64,000 nt of DNA from Sphingopyxis sp. JAI128 (GTDB taxonomy: Bacteria > Pseudomonadota > Alphaproteobacteria > Sphingomonadales > Sphingomonadaceae), in assembly GCF_014207235.1 (NCBI RefSeq), contig NZ_JACHDA010000001.1, positions 682,001 to 746,000 on the forward strand, given 5' to 3'. The notes under the pieces were generated by a model. It was not told the origin of the DNA. It saw only the letters and a program-made list of their open reading frames with translations, and made no database searches. The translations under genes and the position numbers were made by a program. The first letter of the stretch is position 1, and each line of letters opens with the position of its first letter. Below are positions 56,001 through 63,159 of this stretch, piece after piece.

Positions 56001-56344
56001 CCGACGGCGCGATTTACGTTTCCCTCCCGCGTCACCACGAATATATTGCCGTCGCGGCGATAGCTGAGCCCGGTGCCGCGGAGCAACGTCTGGAGAGCCG
56101 TTTCAGGATCGCTCCGCCTGCTGTGACCCGCGGTGCGCTTGCCATTCACCAGCGACGCATCGACCATGATCGTCACGCCACTCTGCACCCCGAAATCGCG
56201 CAGGGCCCGATCGAGCGGCTGGGCCGGGATGCGATAATTCGTCGTCTGTTCGCGGGCGGACGCCGCTGTAGGCGAAAGCGCGAGGCACCCGATCGCTGCA
56301 CCGCTCAGCAAAATTTTACGCACATTGCATGCCTGGAACCGCAT
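53096..56344 (-). CDS. TonB-dependent receptor with STN signalling domain
   Basis: 1082 residues. Signal peptide (about 1-30). STN domain at about 38-108: YRIPAQPLDRALRDFGVQSG, then LQTLLRGTGLSYRRDGNIFV. TonB box EIVVTAQKREEKINDVPIAV (about 128-147), plug with GYDFTIRGIGTK, RGPQGTLYGRNATAGVVN, and a 22-strand-type barrel ending VGLNATVKF. The STN domain passes ligand binding to a FecR-type anti-sigma factor, and fecI/fecR-like genes lie divergently 300 bases away. The ligand is unknown; it is not necessarily an iron carrier, since no Fur-type box is seen here. Confidence 0.9.
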   Translation of the reverse strand: MRFQACNVRKILLSGAAIGCLALSPTAASAREQTTNYRIPAQPLDRALRDFGVQSGVTIMVDASLVNGKRTAGHSRRSDPETALQTLLRGTGLSYRRDGNIFVVTREGNVNRAVGPEIEDNNEIVVTAQKREEKINDVPIAVTAFTPKALDDHKIEGGAELVRAVPNVNFSKSNFSGYDFTIRGIGTKAISASNDPAVAVSFNNTPLIRNRLFEAEFFDLERVEVLRGPQGTLYGRNATAGVVNVIPALPDDNFGGELKGEVGSFETRRLSGMLNVPITDTLAVRVAGAMTKREGFDYNTFTQQRVNGRDLWSTRASIQWEPSDRFKINAIWQHFEEDDNRSRTGKQLCTTDPGVAQVGDIAVPEFLQSRFSQGCQSASLYEDAAFGAPNAKALAYVMFPQFNIGIGRDPTAPPPRPLVFPIDRNFDPYGDVVQSRDMREIATSYDPVFRAKNDVFQLNMEIGIGDDLTLVSQGAYSRDRYYSSQDYNRFVSAPVFNDSAALVRPNGAPMTVPGPTPGGIFTDPQLGASDRIISADLSRSRNRQWTQELRLQSSSDGPVNFNVGANYLDFKSQDDYFVYNNLFSLIAQYNFNGSNVDNGRVTRNCGEGTPTARECVYVDPNPIGEGPEDGHNYFRSKNPVRTKSQAVFGELYWQAAEDLKLTLGLRYTRDEKIATPVPSQLLLGSSENDPTQGGSVSGGTINRGFREFPDIRQKWNTVTGRLVVDWKPDLSFTDDTLVYASAARGYKGGGANPPRADIDQTVIQYQPLPETFKPEYVTAFEIGTKNSFDGGRFTLNAAAFFNAYQDYQISQIVDRISLNENFSAKTWGLELETAWRPSRNFRLDATLGLLDTRIDKGAKSIDVMDRTQGNPDWMLLRPWLQVPSNCIAPTALVGQILNYDRANEDLKLLMLSALCAGSARYGTFNPELPNVSPAFQFDRLLGFTYNPLTDAPNGGKGFFADLGGNELPNAPHYTFNVGAQYSAFIEGGDWVLTFRGDYYRQGKSYARVFNTEYDRLKAWDNVNLAVTLARGDGDFALQLYVKNLFDKAPITGTFTNSDDTGLSTNVFTLDPRIVGLNATVKF

Positions 56345-56416
56345 GTCCCCACTCCCTCTCCCTGTAGCCGGGGTTGACGCCCCGTTGTTGTGGCGTTCGA
56401 CATGACGCCATTCCTC

Positions 56417-56446
56417 TAGACGCCGTTTCGCCCCGAAAGGGGGGAT
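56417..56446 (-). promoter_or_regulatory. ECF-type promoter, copy 1 (TonB receptor)
   Basis: On the minus strand: ATCCCCCCTTT (56446-56436), 12 bases, GCGTCTA (56423-56417). If CCCCCC acts as -35 and CGTCTA as -10, the spacer is 16 bases, usual for ECF sigma promoters. Transcript start is predicted about 65 bases before the receptor ATG. Confidence 0.7.
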
Positions 56447-56527
56447 GCTCGCGCGAAATTTTCAACAATGTTAATATCTACGCCAGTGAACGATGTGTTT
56501 AGGAAAAATGCAGGGGGTACTGCTCCG

Positions 56528-56557
56528 ATCCCCCCTTTCCCGTTTTTCCTGCGTCTA
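56528..56557 (+). promoter_or_regulatory. ECF-type promoter, copy 2 (sigma gene)
   Basis: ATCCCCCCTTT (56528-56538), 12 bases, GCGTCTA (56551-56557). Same 11-mer, spacer and 7-mer as the receptor promoter, in opposite orientation. It implies that the sigma factor directs its own transcription. Confidence 0.7.
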
Positions 56558-56644
56558 TCAGGTTAGCTCCAGCGTAGAATGGGGACGCAATGATCGATTT
56601 GGGAATGATGCCGGAATGACACGAAAGGCTGGGAGCATCTGGCA

Positions 56645-57187
56645 ATGCCTGTTTTATCGGGATCCTGGTTGACGATGGCGGTCCCCCATCCGGATCGCGA
56701 TCTGGCCGCGTGGATGACCACCTATGGCCCTGGCCTGCGGCGCTATTTCAGCCGCCGGGCCAACGAAGCTGACGTCGACGACCTGGTGCAGGAAGTTTTC
56801 ATGCGCCTGCAGTCGGCAGAGCTCAACGCACCGATCGACAATGTCGAACGCTATCTCTTCACCGCCGCGCGCAACGCATTGATCAGCCGCCACCGCCGGC
56901 AAAAGGCGCGGTCGGCAATGCTGCACGACGAGTTCGAAGAGAGCCTCGAAATCGCCGACCAGCGGTCGCCTGAACGGATCGTCATCGGGCAGCAGGAATA
57001 TCGCCGCGTTCTCGAAGCGATCCAGAACCTGCCGCCCCGCGCACGCGAAGCGTTTCAATATCACCGCTTCGAAAACCTGACCTATCAGGCGATCGCACAG
57101 CGAATGGGCATCTCGAAGGAAGCGGTGAAGGAATTGATGCACCGCGCGCTCGTGCGGATCGCCGAAGAAATGGAGCCGGGGCTATGA
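56645..57187 (+). CDS. FecI-type ECF RNA polymerase sigma factor
   Basis: 180 residues. Sigma region 2 has DVDDLVQEVFMRLQ (about 40-53) and FTAARNALISRHRR; region 4 has LPPRAREAFQYHRFENLTYQ and the HTH IAQRMGISKEAVKELMHRAL. This is the FecI branch that pairs with FecR and an STN receptor. The ATG at 56645 follows GGGAG by about 11 bases; an ATG at 56675 is an alternative. Overlaps the anti-sigma gene by 4 bases. Confidence 0.9.
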   Translation: MPVLSGSWLTMAVPHPDRDLAAWMTTYGPGLRRYFSRRANEADVDDLVQEVFMRLQSAELNAPIDNVERYLFTAARNALISRHRRQKARSAMLHDEFEESLEIADQRSPERIVIGQQEYRRVLEAIQNLPPRAREAFQYHRFENLTYQAIAQRMGISKEAVKELMHRALVRIAEEMEPGL

Positions 57188-58170
57188 CCGGCAAGCAAAT
57201 CCTCGAACGCGCAGCGCTCCGGTCCGAAGCTGCCCACTGGTTCAACCTGCAACGGTCGGGGGACATGACGCTTGACGACGAGCGGCGCTTTCATGAATGG
57301 CTCGACCAGTCCGACGCGCATCGCGACGCTTATCGGCTGATCGATCGCGCGTGGATGATCGCGGGCACAATCCCGCAGGATCCGGAAATGCTGGGCGAAC
57401 CCGAACCGGTGACCGACCGGCGCGCGCCCTGGCGCCGCTATTTCGCCATGGCCGCGTCGCTGTTGCTCGTCGTCGCGGTCGGCTGGGGCGCGTACCAGAT
57501 GGGCATGCCCGGCTTCGGCGGCGTGCAGGACCAGCATTTTCTTACCGGCGTCGGCCAGACAACGACCGTTACCTTACCCGAAGGATCGACCGTAACGCTC
57601 GATTCCGAAACGGAAATGCGGGTCAGCGAAAGTCAGCATGAGCGGCGCGTCGACCTGGTCGGCGGGCGCGCCTTTTTCCGTGTCGCGGCCGATCCGTCGC
57701 GGCCTTTCATCGTCCATGCGGGTGGCAAGAGCGTTCGCGCGATCGGCACCGCGTTCGAGGTCAGCTTCGAACATGGCAATATGGTCGTCACGCTTGCCGA
57801 GGGGAAAGTGCGGGTCGAAGAAGCGGCCGCAGAGCCGGGCAGCGGCACCGATATGGCGCCCGGCGGCCAACTCGTCATCGGCGCCGACCATAATTGGACG
57901 CTGCGCCGCGTCGACGTGGCAAAGGAAACCAGCTGGACCGAAGGCCGGCTGATTTTCATGCGCGATCCGCTATCCGAAGCGGTCGCCGAAATGAACCGCT
58001 ATTCGACGCGCAAACTGGCGTTCAAGGACGGAAAGATTCCCGACAAGCAGGTCGTCGGCGTGTTCGAGGCCGGCGATGTCGACGGCTTTGTAAAGGCTAT
58101 GGAACTCAACGACATCGCGCGCCGCGTTTCAACCACCAACGACGAAATATTGCTTTCCGGCAGCGAGTGA
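57184..58170 (+). CDS. FecR-type anti-sigma factor / signal transducer
   Basis: 328 residues. N-terminal DUF4880 region (AALRSEAAHWFNLQRSG, then FHEWLDQSDAHRDAYR) binds the sigma factor. One membrane helix (about 87-106, FAMAASLLLVVAVGWGAYQ). The periplasmic FecR domain has TVTLPEGSTVTLDSETEMRV, RVDLVGGRAFFRVAADPSRP and VRAIGTAFEV. The C-terminal STN-like DPLSEAVAEMNRYSTRKLAF segment contacts the receptor. It carries the outer-membrane signal to the sigma factor. Confidence 0.9.
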   Translation: MTGKQILERAALRSEAAHWFNLQRSGDMTLDDERRFHEWLDQSDAHRDAYRLIDRAWMIAGTIPQDPEMLGEPEPVTDRRAPWRRYFAMAASLLLVVAVGWGAYQMGMPGFGGVQDQHFLTGVGQTTTVTLPEGSTVTLDSETEMRVSESQHERRVDLVGGRAFFRVAADPSRPFIVHAGGKSVRAIGTAFEVSFEHGNMVVTLAEGKVRVEEAAAEPGSGTDMAPGGQLVIGADHNWTLRRVDVAKETSWTEGRLIFMRDPLSEAVAEMNRYSTRKLAFKDGKIPDKQVVGVFEAGDVDGFVKAMELNDIARRVSTTNDEILLSGSE

Positions 58171-58186
58171 CTGCGCGCCCATCGGT

Positions 58187-58813
58187 TCAGGATGCCGCGG
58201 GTGGAATGCCGTCGGGGATCAGGAAGAGCGGCAGGATGCGCGCGATCAGGTCGCGCATCGCATCGTCGCGCTGATCGAGCATATCGCGCACGGGCGGACC
58301 GATCACCGCGTCGCCGAACGCCGTCACCGCCATCATCAGCACCGCCGCGCGCACCCGATCGGGGGCGCCGGCATCGGTCGATTGCCCGACGATCGCATCG
58401 ACCAGCGCGCGGACCGCTTCGCGCACCGGTTCCAGATGTTCGACGTCTCCCGACAATATGATCCACGCCGCGAGCGGGCCGGCACCACCCTTGTCGAACG
58501 CATCGAACACACGGTCGGCGACCGTCCGCGGCGCTGCCGCGTCGGTCTTGAGCAGCCCGACCACATTGTCGAGCGCGGTCGTCAGATCGCGCACCATCGA
58601 CCCCATCAGCGCCGATTGCAGTCCCGCCGCCGATCCGAAATGGTGGAGGACATTGGCGTGCGACATGCCGATTTCCTGGCCGACATTGGCGAGCGTCACC
58701 GCCGCCGGGCCACCGTCCAGCAGCAATTGCCGCGCCGCGACCAACGCCTCTTCGCGGACCTCGTCCCCCGAACGCTTGCGCCGCTTTTGATGCGGTCGCG
58801 CTTGCTTGTACAT
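58187..58813 (-). CDS. TetR family transcriptional regulator
   Basis: 208 residues from ATG 58813 (AAAGGA upstream). N-terminal HTH at about 20-65: EEALVAARQLLLDGGPAAVT, then VGQEIGMSHANVLHHFGS. The C-terminal ligand domain is specific to its branch. It is divergent from a metal-dependent hydrolase gene, with a palindrome between them at 58970-58986, so it most likely represses that gene. Convergent with the anti-sigma gene. Confidence 0.9.
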   Translation of the reverse strand: MYKQARPHQKRRKRSGDEVREEALVAARQLLLDGGPAAVTLANVGQEIGMSHANVLHHFGSAAGLQSALMGSMVRDLTTALDNVVGLLKTDAAAPRTVADRVFDAFDKGGAGPLAAWIILSGDVEHLEPVREAVRALVDAIVGQSTDAGAPDRVRAAVLMMAVTAFGDAVIGPPVRDMLDQRDDAMRDLIARILPLFLIPDGIPPAAS

Positions 58814-58969
58814 TCTCGATCCTTTGCAGCCGTCACGCCCACGGGAGCTTTCGTCCGGAAGCCTTACCGCAAAGCGGCCAATTGTCACCCTTGCCGTGAC
58901 AACAGGCAAGATTACCGCTGGAAACTGCCGAATAGCCGAAGCTTGCACCTTGCCTGCGACGATGATATA

Positions 58970-58986
58970 AACATTGATGTTAATGT
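58970..58986. promoter_or_regulatory. Candidate TetR operator
   Basis: AACAT-TG-ATGTT (58970-58981) overlaps ACATT-N6-AATGT (58971-58986), giving two nested palindromes 25-40 bases before ATG 59011. The AT-rich stretch probably covers the hydrolase promoter. Confidence 0.45.
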
Positions 58987-59010
58987 AACTTGAGTCGCAG
59001 AGAGGTACCT

Positions 59011-59868
59011 ATGTCTTCCCCCATCCGTACACCCGACGACCTGCACATCGAAAAGCGCGACCTGAAATTCGGGCGTGAAAAGGCGCCCCCGCGCTGGTGG
59101 CACAGCAACGACCCCGGCCGCACTGCCTTCTTCAACGCCCTCTCCTCCACTTTCCCCGTGGGCGAGAAATTCTTCATGACCTCGGTGCGCCATTATCGCG
59201 CGGGCACGCCGCAGCCGCTACGCGGCCAGATTGACGATTTCCTCTATCAGGAATCGATGCACAGCCGCGAACATGTCGTGTTCAACCGCCAGGCCGAGGA
59301 TGCCGGCTTCGACATCGCATCGGCCGAGGATCGCGCCCGCCGCACGATCGCCTGGGCCAAGCGCCGTTCGCCGATCCAGCAGCTTGCCGCGACCTGTGCG
59401 CTCGAACATTTCACGGCGACGCTGGCGCACGACGCGCTGGCGAACCCCGAACATCTGGGCGGCGCGTCCGAAGAGGCTCGGCAGCTGTGGCGCTGGCATG
59501 CGATCGAGGAAATCGAGCATAAGGCCGTGGCGTTCGACACCTATCTCCACGCCGCGCGATCGATGACGCCGCTGCGCCGCTGGCTTAAGCGCAGCACCGT
59601 GATGTGCGTGACCACAATGCGTTTCCATTATGTCATTTTCCGCAACACCGCCGACCTCCTGCGGCAGGACGGCCGCAACGACTGGGCGACTTGGCGGGTG
59701 CTGCTCGCCTGGCTTTACGGCCGCCACGGGCTGATGCGCGCGTTGCTGCGCGGCGTCTTCACCTATATGAAACCGGGCTTCCATCCGTGGGAAATCGACG
59801 ACCGGCCGCTGCTCGAAGCCGCGCTGCAATTGCTCGAAGCCGGCAAGCCGAAGGGAGTAGCCGCATGA
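59011..59868 (+). CDS. PF10118-type predicted metal-dependent hydrolase
   Basis: 285 residues. Histidine and glutamate clusters fit a di-metal helical enzyme: YQESMHSREHVVFN (about 79-92), CALEHFTATLAHD, and WRWHAIEEIEHKAVAFD. This matches the PF10118/COG3687 family of predicted hydrolases with ferritin-like features; real activity is unknown. ATG 59011 has AGAGG upstream; an in-frame TTG at 58990 is a less likely start. Its stop overlaps the DUF2147 gene by 4 bases. Likely repressed by the divergent TetR protein. Confidence 0.85.
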   Translation: MSSPIRTPDDLHIEKRDLKFGREKAPPRWWHSNDPGRTAFFNALSSTFPVGEKFFMTSVRHYRAGTPQPLRGQIDDFLYQESMHSREHVVFNRQAEDAGFDIASAEDRARRTIAWAKRRSPIQQLAATCALEHFTATLAHDALANPEHLGGASEEARQLWRWHAIEEIEHKAVAFDTYLHAARSMTPLRRWLKRSTVMCVTTMRFHYVIFRNTADLLRQDGRNDWATWRVLLAWLYGRHGLMRALLRGVFTYMKPGFHPWEIDDRPLLEAALQLLEAGKPKGVAA

Positions 59869-60278
59869 GGAGGATCGCTTTCGCCATCGCCGCTGCCACC
59901 GTCGCCGTGCCCGCCACCGCCGCCGACATCACCGGCGTCTGGGCGACCGGGACCGAGGGCGGGCGCGTCGAAATCTATAAATGCGGCGGCGCGCTGTGTG
60001 GCCGCGTCGTCGATGCCAGCCGGCTGCGCGCCAACCCCGATCTGCGCGACGTGCGGAATTCCGATCCCGCATTGCGCCAGCGCAAGCTCAAGGGCCTTGT
60101 CGTGCTCAAGGGCTTCACCGGTGGCCCTCGCGAATGGAAAGGTGGTCCCGTCTACGACCCGGAATCGGGCGACGGCGCACCCAAGGGCCAGCTGAAGCTG
60201 CTTCCCGGCGGCAAGCTCGAACTCAAGGGGTGCGTGGCCTTTTTTTGCCGCACCAAGATCTGGACGCGCGCCGGCTGA
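59865..60278 (+). CDS. DUF2147 exported protein
   Basis: 137 residues. Signal peptide (about 1-20, ending ATAADI), then the DUF2147 lipocalin-like core: ITGVWATGTEGGRVEIYKCG, LKGLVVLKGF, GPVYDPESG and LELKGCVAFFCRTKIWTR. Two cysteine pairs are typical. Function unknown; it is coupled to the metal-dependent hydrolase gene. Confidence 0.85.
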   Translation: MRRIAFAIAAATVAVPATAADITGVWATGTEGGRVEIYKCGGALCGRVVDASRLRANPDLRDVRNSDPALRQRKLKGLVVLKGFTGGPREWKGGPVYDPESGDGAPKGQLKLLPGGKLELKGCVAFFCRTKIWTRAG

Positions 60279-60569
60279 TCAATCGACGAGGTGAAGAAGC
60301 GCGGCGGCGGCGGCGGCGAGCAGCCCGCCCCCCGTCGCGAGCTTCGGCAGCGCCCGCGGGCGCCCGTAGAGCGTCAGGACGATCAGGGCCGCGGCAACCG
60401 CGGCCAGACCCACCCATTCGACCAGCGCGAAGCGCCAATTGGGCGCAGCCAGCGCGGCCGCCAGCAATAACAGGACCCCGGCCCAGCCGATGCGGCGCGC
60501 CCAGCGCGGATCGGCGGTGACGCCCGCATCGCGCGCGTGGCGCTGCATCGACAGGCTGAGCAGCGACAC
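60279..60569 (-). CDS. DUF3325-like membrane protein, N-terminus apparently missing
   Basis: 96 residues from a GTG. LLSLSMQRHARD, then two membrane helices (about 28-47 and 50-66) and a GRPRALPKL loop resemble DUF3325, a small protein usually found with PepSY-type proteins in siderophore uptake loci. Typical members begin with a further helix before the LSLxMxRH segment; here an in-frame TAA at 60582-60584 prevents this. It may be a 5'-truncated remnant or use the late GTG. A Fur-like palindrome lies 80 bases upstream, but the usual partner genes are absent. Confidence 0.55.
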   Translation of the reverse strand: MSLLSLSMQRHARDAGVTADPRWARRIGWAGVLLLLAAALAAPNWRFALVEWVGLAAVAAALIVLTLYGRPRALPKLATGGGLLAAAAAALLHLVD

Positions 60570-60647
60570 CCGGCCGAAGGCTTAGCGGCGGGGGCGGCAC
60601 TACGAAGGGATTGCAACCGGCCGGGGCTCATCGCCCTCTATTGCCTA

Positions 60648-60664
60648 TTGCGATTGATTTGCAA
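60648..60664. promoter_or_regulatory. Candidate Fur box
   Basis: TTGCGATTGATTTGCAA has inverted TTGC/GCAA ends and resembles the TTGCGAATGATTCGCAA-like Fur sites of many proteobacteria. It lies between the AraC gene's end and the DUF3325-like gene. Confidence 0.45.
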
Positions 60665-60692
60665 ACTAATCGAAGCGGCGTGTCCGCCCGGA

Positions 60693-61451
60693 TCAGTGCT
60701 TCAGATATTGGCTCGGCGGAACGCCGAAGGCGCGGCGAAACATCGCGGCGAATCCGCTGGGACTGTCATAGCCGACATCGTAGGTCACCTGCGTGATCGA
60801 GGCGCCCGCCGCGAGCAGCGACAGCGCCTCCATCAACCGCACCTGCTGGCGCCAGACCGCCAGCCCCATTCCGGTTTCCTGTTTGAAACTGCGCGTAAAG
60901 GTACGCCGCCCCATCGCCGCGAGCGCGGCCCAATCGTCGATGTCGCGGGGGTCTGACGGGTCGGCAATGATCGCATTGCACACACGCAGCAGCCGCGGGT
61001 TCGAGGGCATCGACACCTGGTAGGGCGCATTGGGCATCCGTGCGATCTCGTCGAGCAGCAGGGCGATAATGCGCCCCTCGCGCCCATTGACGTCGTAAAG
61101 CGCGGGGAAGTCGACAACCTCAAGAATCAGGGATTTGACCAGGTTCGACACTTCGAACACGCGGCATTCGCGTTCATGCTCGTGTCCGGCGCACGGCATA
61201 TACAGCGTGCGGAGCGACACCGGGCCGCGGCAGGCGACCTCGTGCCGCGTCCCAGCCGGCAGCCACACTGCGCGCTGCGGCGGGATGACGAAGCTGGTGT
61301 CGGGCGTGCGGACCGACATCACCCCTGCCGAGGCATAGAGGATCTGGATATGGTCGTGGCTGTGCATCGGGTCGACGAAGCCCGCGGGATATTCATCCTG
61401 CAGCGCCATCACCGGGCGTCCGGCGGTCAGGACATCGACGCTATGTTTCAT
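60693..61451 (-). CDS. AraC family transcriptional regulator
   Basis: 252 residues from ATG 61451 (GAGGA upstream; a longer frame to 61484 is unlikely). N-terminal cupin-like sensor domain (MHSHDHIQILYASAGVMSV, WLPAGTRHEVAC). The C-terminal double HTH is at about 165-250: DDWAALAAMGRRTFTRSFKQ, then ITQVTYDVGYDSPSGFAAMF and the final GVPPSQYLK. Ligand and targets unknown. It is divergent from the esterase gene, a plausible target. Confidence 0.9.
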   Translation of the reverse strand: MKHSVDVLTAGRPVMALQDEYPAGFVDPMHSHDHIQILYASAGVMSVRTPDTSFVIPPQRAVWLPAGTRHEVACRGPVSLRTLYMPCAGHEHERECRVFEVSNLVKSLILEVVDFPALYDVNGREGRIIALLLDEIARMPNAPYQVSMPSNPRLLRVCNAIIADPSDPRDIDDWAALAAMGRRTFTRSFKQETGMGLAVWRQQVRLMEALSLLAAGASITQVTYDVGYDSPSGFAAMFRRAFGVPPSQYLKH

Positions 61452-61627
61452 GGCCCGATCCTCGCTAATCTTGGACAATTGCACAATATAGGCCGGACGC
61501 CTCGCTGGCCAGCGGCGATGGCCGCGCTGGCCTGTCCGCTGCGGTGATTGGCCCGATCGGGCGATAGAGGCGGGCGGGTAAAAGCTATCAGGCGATCGAG
61601 GATTGTTTCGGGAAGGATTTGCCAGCT

Positions 61628-62584
61628 ATGCCAAAGGGCTTGGACACCATGCAGAACGATATGGCCGACCCCGACATCCGCCGCTTTGTCGACGCGATCA
61701 ACGCCGCATATGCCGAACATGGTGCCCCCGCCGGCACGAGCATGGCGGCACGCCGCGCCGTCGCCGAACGCGTCCGCAAACCTTGGCGCGAGGGTGGCCC
61801 GATAATGGCGGAGACGCGCGAACTGGATATGGGCGGCGTGCGCCTGCGCCTCCACCGTCCGGTCGGGGACGCAAAGCTGCCCGTCATGCTCTACATCCAC
61901 GGCGGCGGCTGGACACTGTTCAGCATCGACACGCATGACCGGCTGATGCGCGAATATGCCGCGCGCGCCGGCATCGCGGTGCTCGGCATCGATTACAGCC
62001 TGTCGCCCGAGAATAAATTCCCGGTCGCGCTCGAAGAATGCGCGGGGGCGCTCGACTGGATCGCGGCGCAGGCGGATGCGCTGGGCCTCGACGCCGGCCG
62101 CGTCCTGATCGGTGGCGATTCCGCCGGCGCCAACCTGTCGGTTGCGACCTGCCTGCTGCAACGCCAGCACGGGCGCCCGCTGCCGATCGCGATGCTGCTC
62201 AACTATGGCGCGTTCGCGCCTGAACATGCGCCCAGCTATACGCGCTTCGGCGCGGGGGACTATCCGCTCGAGGCCGACGAGATGGACATATTCTGGGCCA
62301 ATTATATCGACACCCCCGACCAACTCGCCGATCCGCTCGTCGCGCCGCTGCGCGCCGATCTGTCGGGTATGCCGCCCGCCTTCCTCGCCATCGCCGACTG
62401 CGACATATTGGCAGATTGCAACGACGCCTTCGCACGCAAGCTCGAAGAAGCCGGCGTGCCGACCCGCGCCGTGACGTACCAAGGCGCAACGCACAGCTTC
62501 CTCGAAGCGGTATCGATCGCCCCCCTCGCCAGCCGCGCGCTCGACGAGCAGGCGGCGTGGATCTGTGATATCGTCGGGACATGA
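61628..62584 (+). CDS. HSL-family alpha/beta hydrolase (esterase)
   Basis: 318 residues. Oxyanion motif YIHGGGWTLF, nucleophile elbow IGGDSAGANLS, acid Asp in LAIADCDILADC, and base His in GATHSFLEAV mark the hormone-sensitive-lipase family. Probably hydrolyses short acyl or acetyl esters. The ATG at 61628 has GGAAGGA upstream; ATGs at 61649 and 61661 are possible. It overlaps the PaiB-like gene by 4 bases, so it belongs to an operon with it and the deacetylase gene. Confidence 0.85.
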   Translation: MPKGLDTMQNDMADPDIRRFVDAINAAYAEHGAPAGTSMAARRAVAERVRKPWREGGPIMAETRELDMGGVRLRLHRPVGDAKLPVMLYIHGGGWTLFSIDTHDRLMREYAARAGIAVLGIDYSLSPENKFPVALEECAGALDWIAAQADALGLDAGRVLIGGDSAGANLSVATCLLQRQHGRPLPIAMLLNYGAFAPEHAPSYTRFGAGDYPLEADEMDIFWANYIDTPDQLADPLVAPLRADLSGMPPAFLAIADCDILADCNDAFARKLEEAGVPTRAVTYQGATHSFLEAVSIAPLASRALDEQAAWICDIVGT

Positions 62585-63159
62585 CGAACCTCTACGCCCC
62601 CCGTAGCGCCGCAGACATTGAGCAGTTGATCGCCGACTATCCGCTTGCGTGGCTCGTCTCGCGCGATTTCCATGCCAGTCCGCTGCCGCTGCTGGCCGAG
62701 ACCGACGGCGGCGGCGCGGTGGTGGCGCTGTTCGGCCATTGCGCGCGCCGCAATCCGCTCGTCGCCGATTTCACCGCCGATCCGCGCGGGCTGGTCCTCT
62801 TCAACGGGCCCGCCGGGTACGTTCCGACAAGCCTGCTGTCGAAACCCGATTGGGCGCCGACGTGGAATTACGCGGTGCTGCGCTTCATCGTCGAAATCGA
62901 GTTCGTCGAGGGTGAGACGCAGGACGCGATCGAGCGGCTTGTGAGCAAGATGGAGGATGGCGCCTGGTCGACAGCGAGCCTTGGCACCCGCTATGGAAAG
63001 ATGCTCGACCAGATCATCGCCTTTCGCGCGCATGTCCGATCGGCCGAGCACAGCTTCAAGCTGGGACAGGACGAGAGCGCGCATGGGTTCGCCGAAATCG
63101 TCGCAGGCCACAGCGACCGGACGCTCGCGGTGTGGATGGAAGGACAGGCAAAAAGGTGA
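62581..63159 (+). CDS. PaiB-like FMN-binding regulatory family protein
   Basis: 192 residues. Opens MTNLYAPRSAADIEQLIADY. The flavin-reductase-like split barrel includes HASPLPLLAETDGG, HCARRNPLVADF, PTWNYAVLRF and a C-terminal KLGQDES segment, as in the PaiB/FMN_bind_2 family. PaiB of Bacillus was described as a negative regulator near a polyamine acetyltransferase. Here the next gene is a polyamine-deacetylase-type protein, keeping the polyamine theme. Confidence 0.8.
   Translation: MTNLYAPRSAADIEQLIADYPLAWLVSRDFHASPLPLLAETDGGGAVVALFGHCARRNPLVADFTADPRGLVLFNGPAGYVPTSLLSKPDWAPTWNYAVLRFIVEIEFVEGETQDAIERLVSKMEDGAWSTASLGTRYGKMLDQIIAFRAHVRSAEHSFKLGQDESAHGFAEIVAGHSDRTLAVWMEGQAKR

Noticed and set aside
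53096..57187. Assignment of the STN receptor system to ferric citrate or another iron chelate
   Set aside because: Domain layout matches Fec, but no Fur-like box is visible in the divergent promoter and the receptor barrel gives no ligand clue, so naming the genes fecA/fecI/fecR would overstate the evidence.
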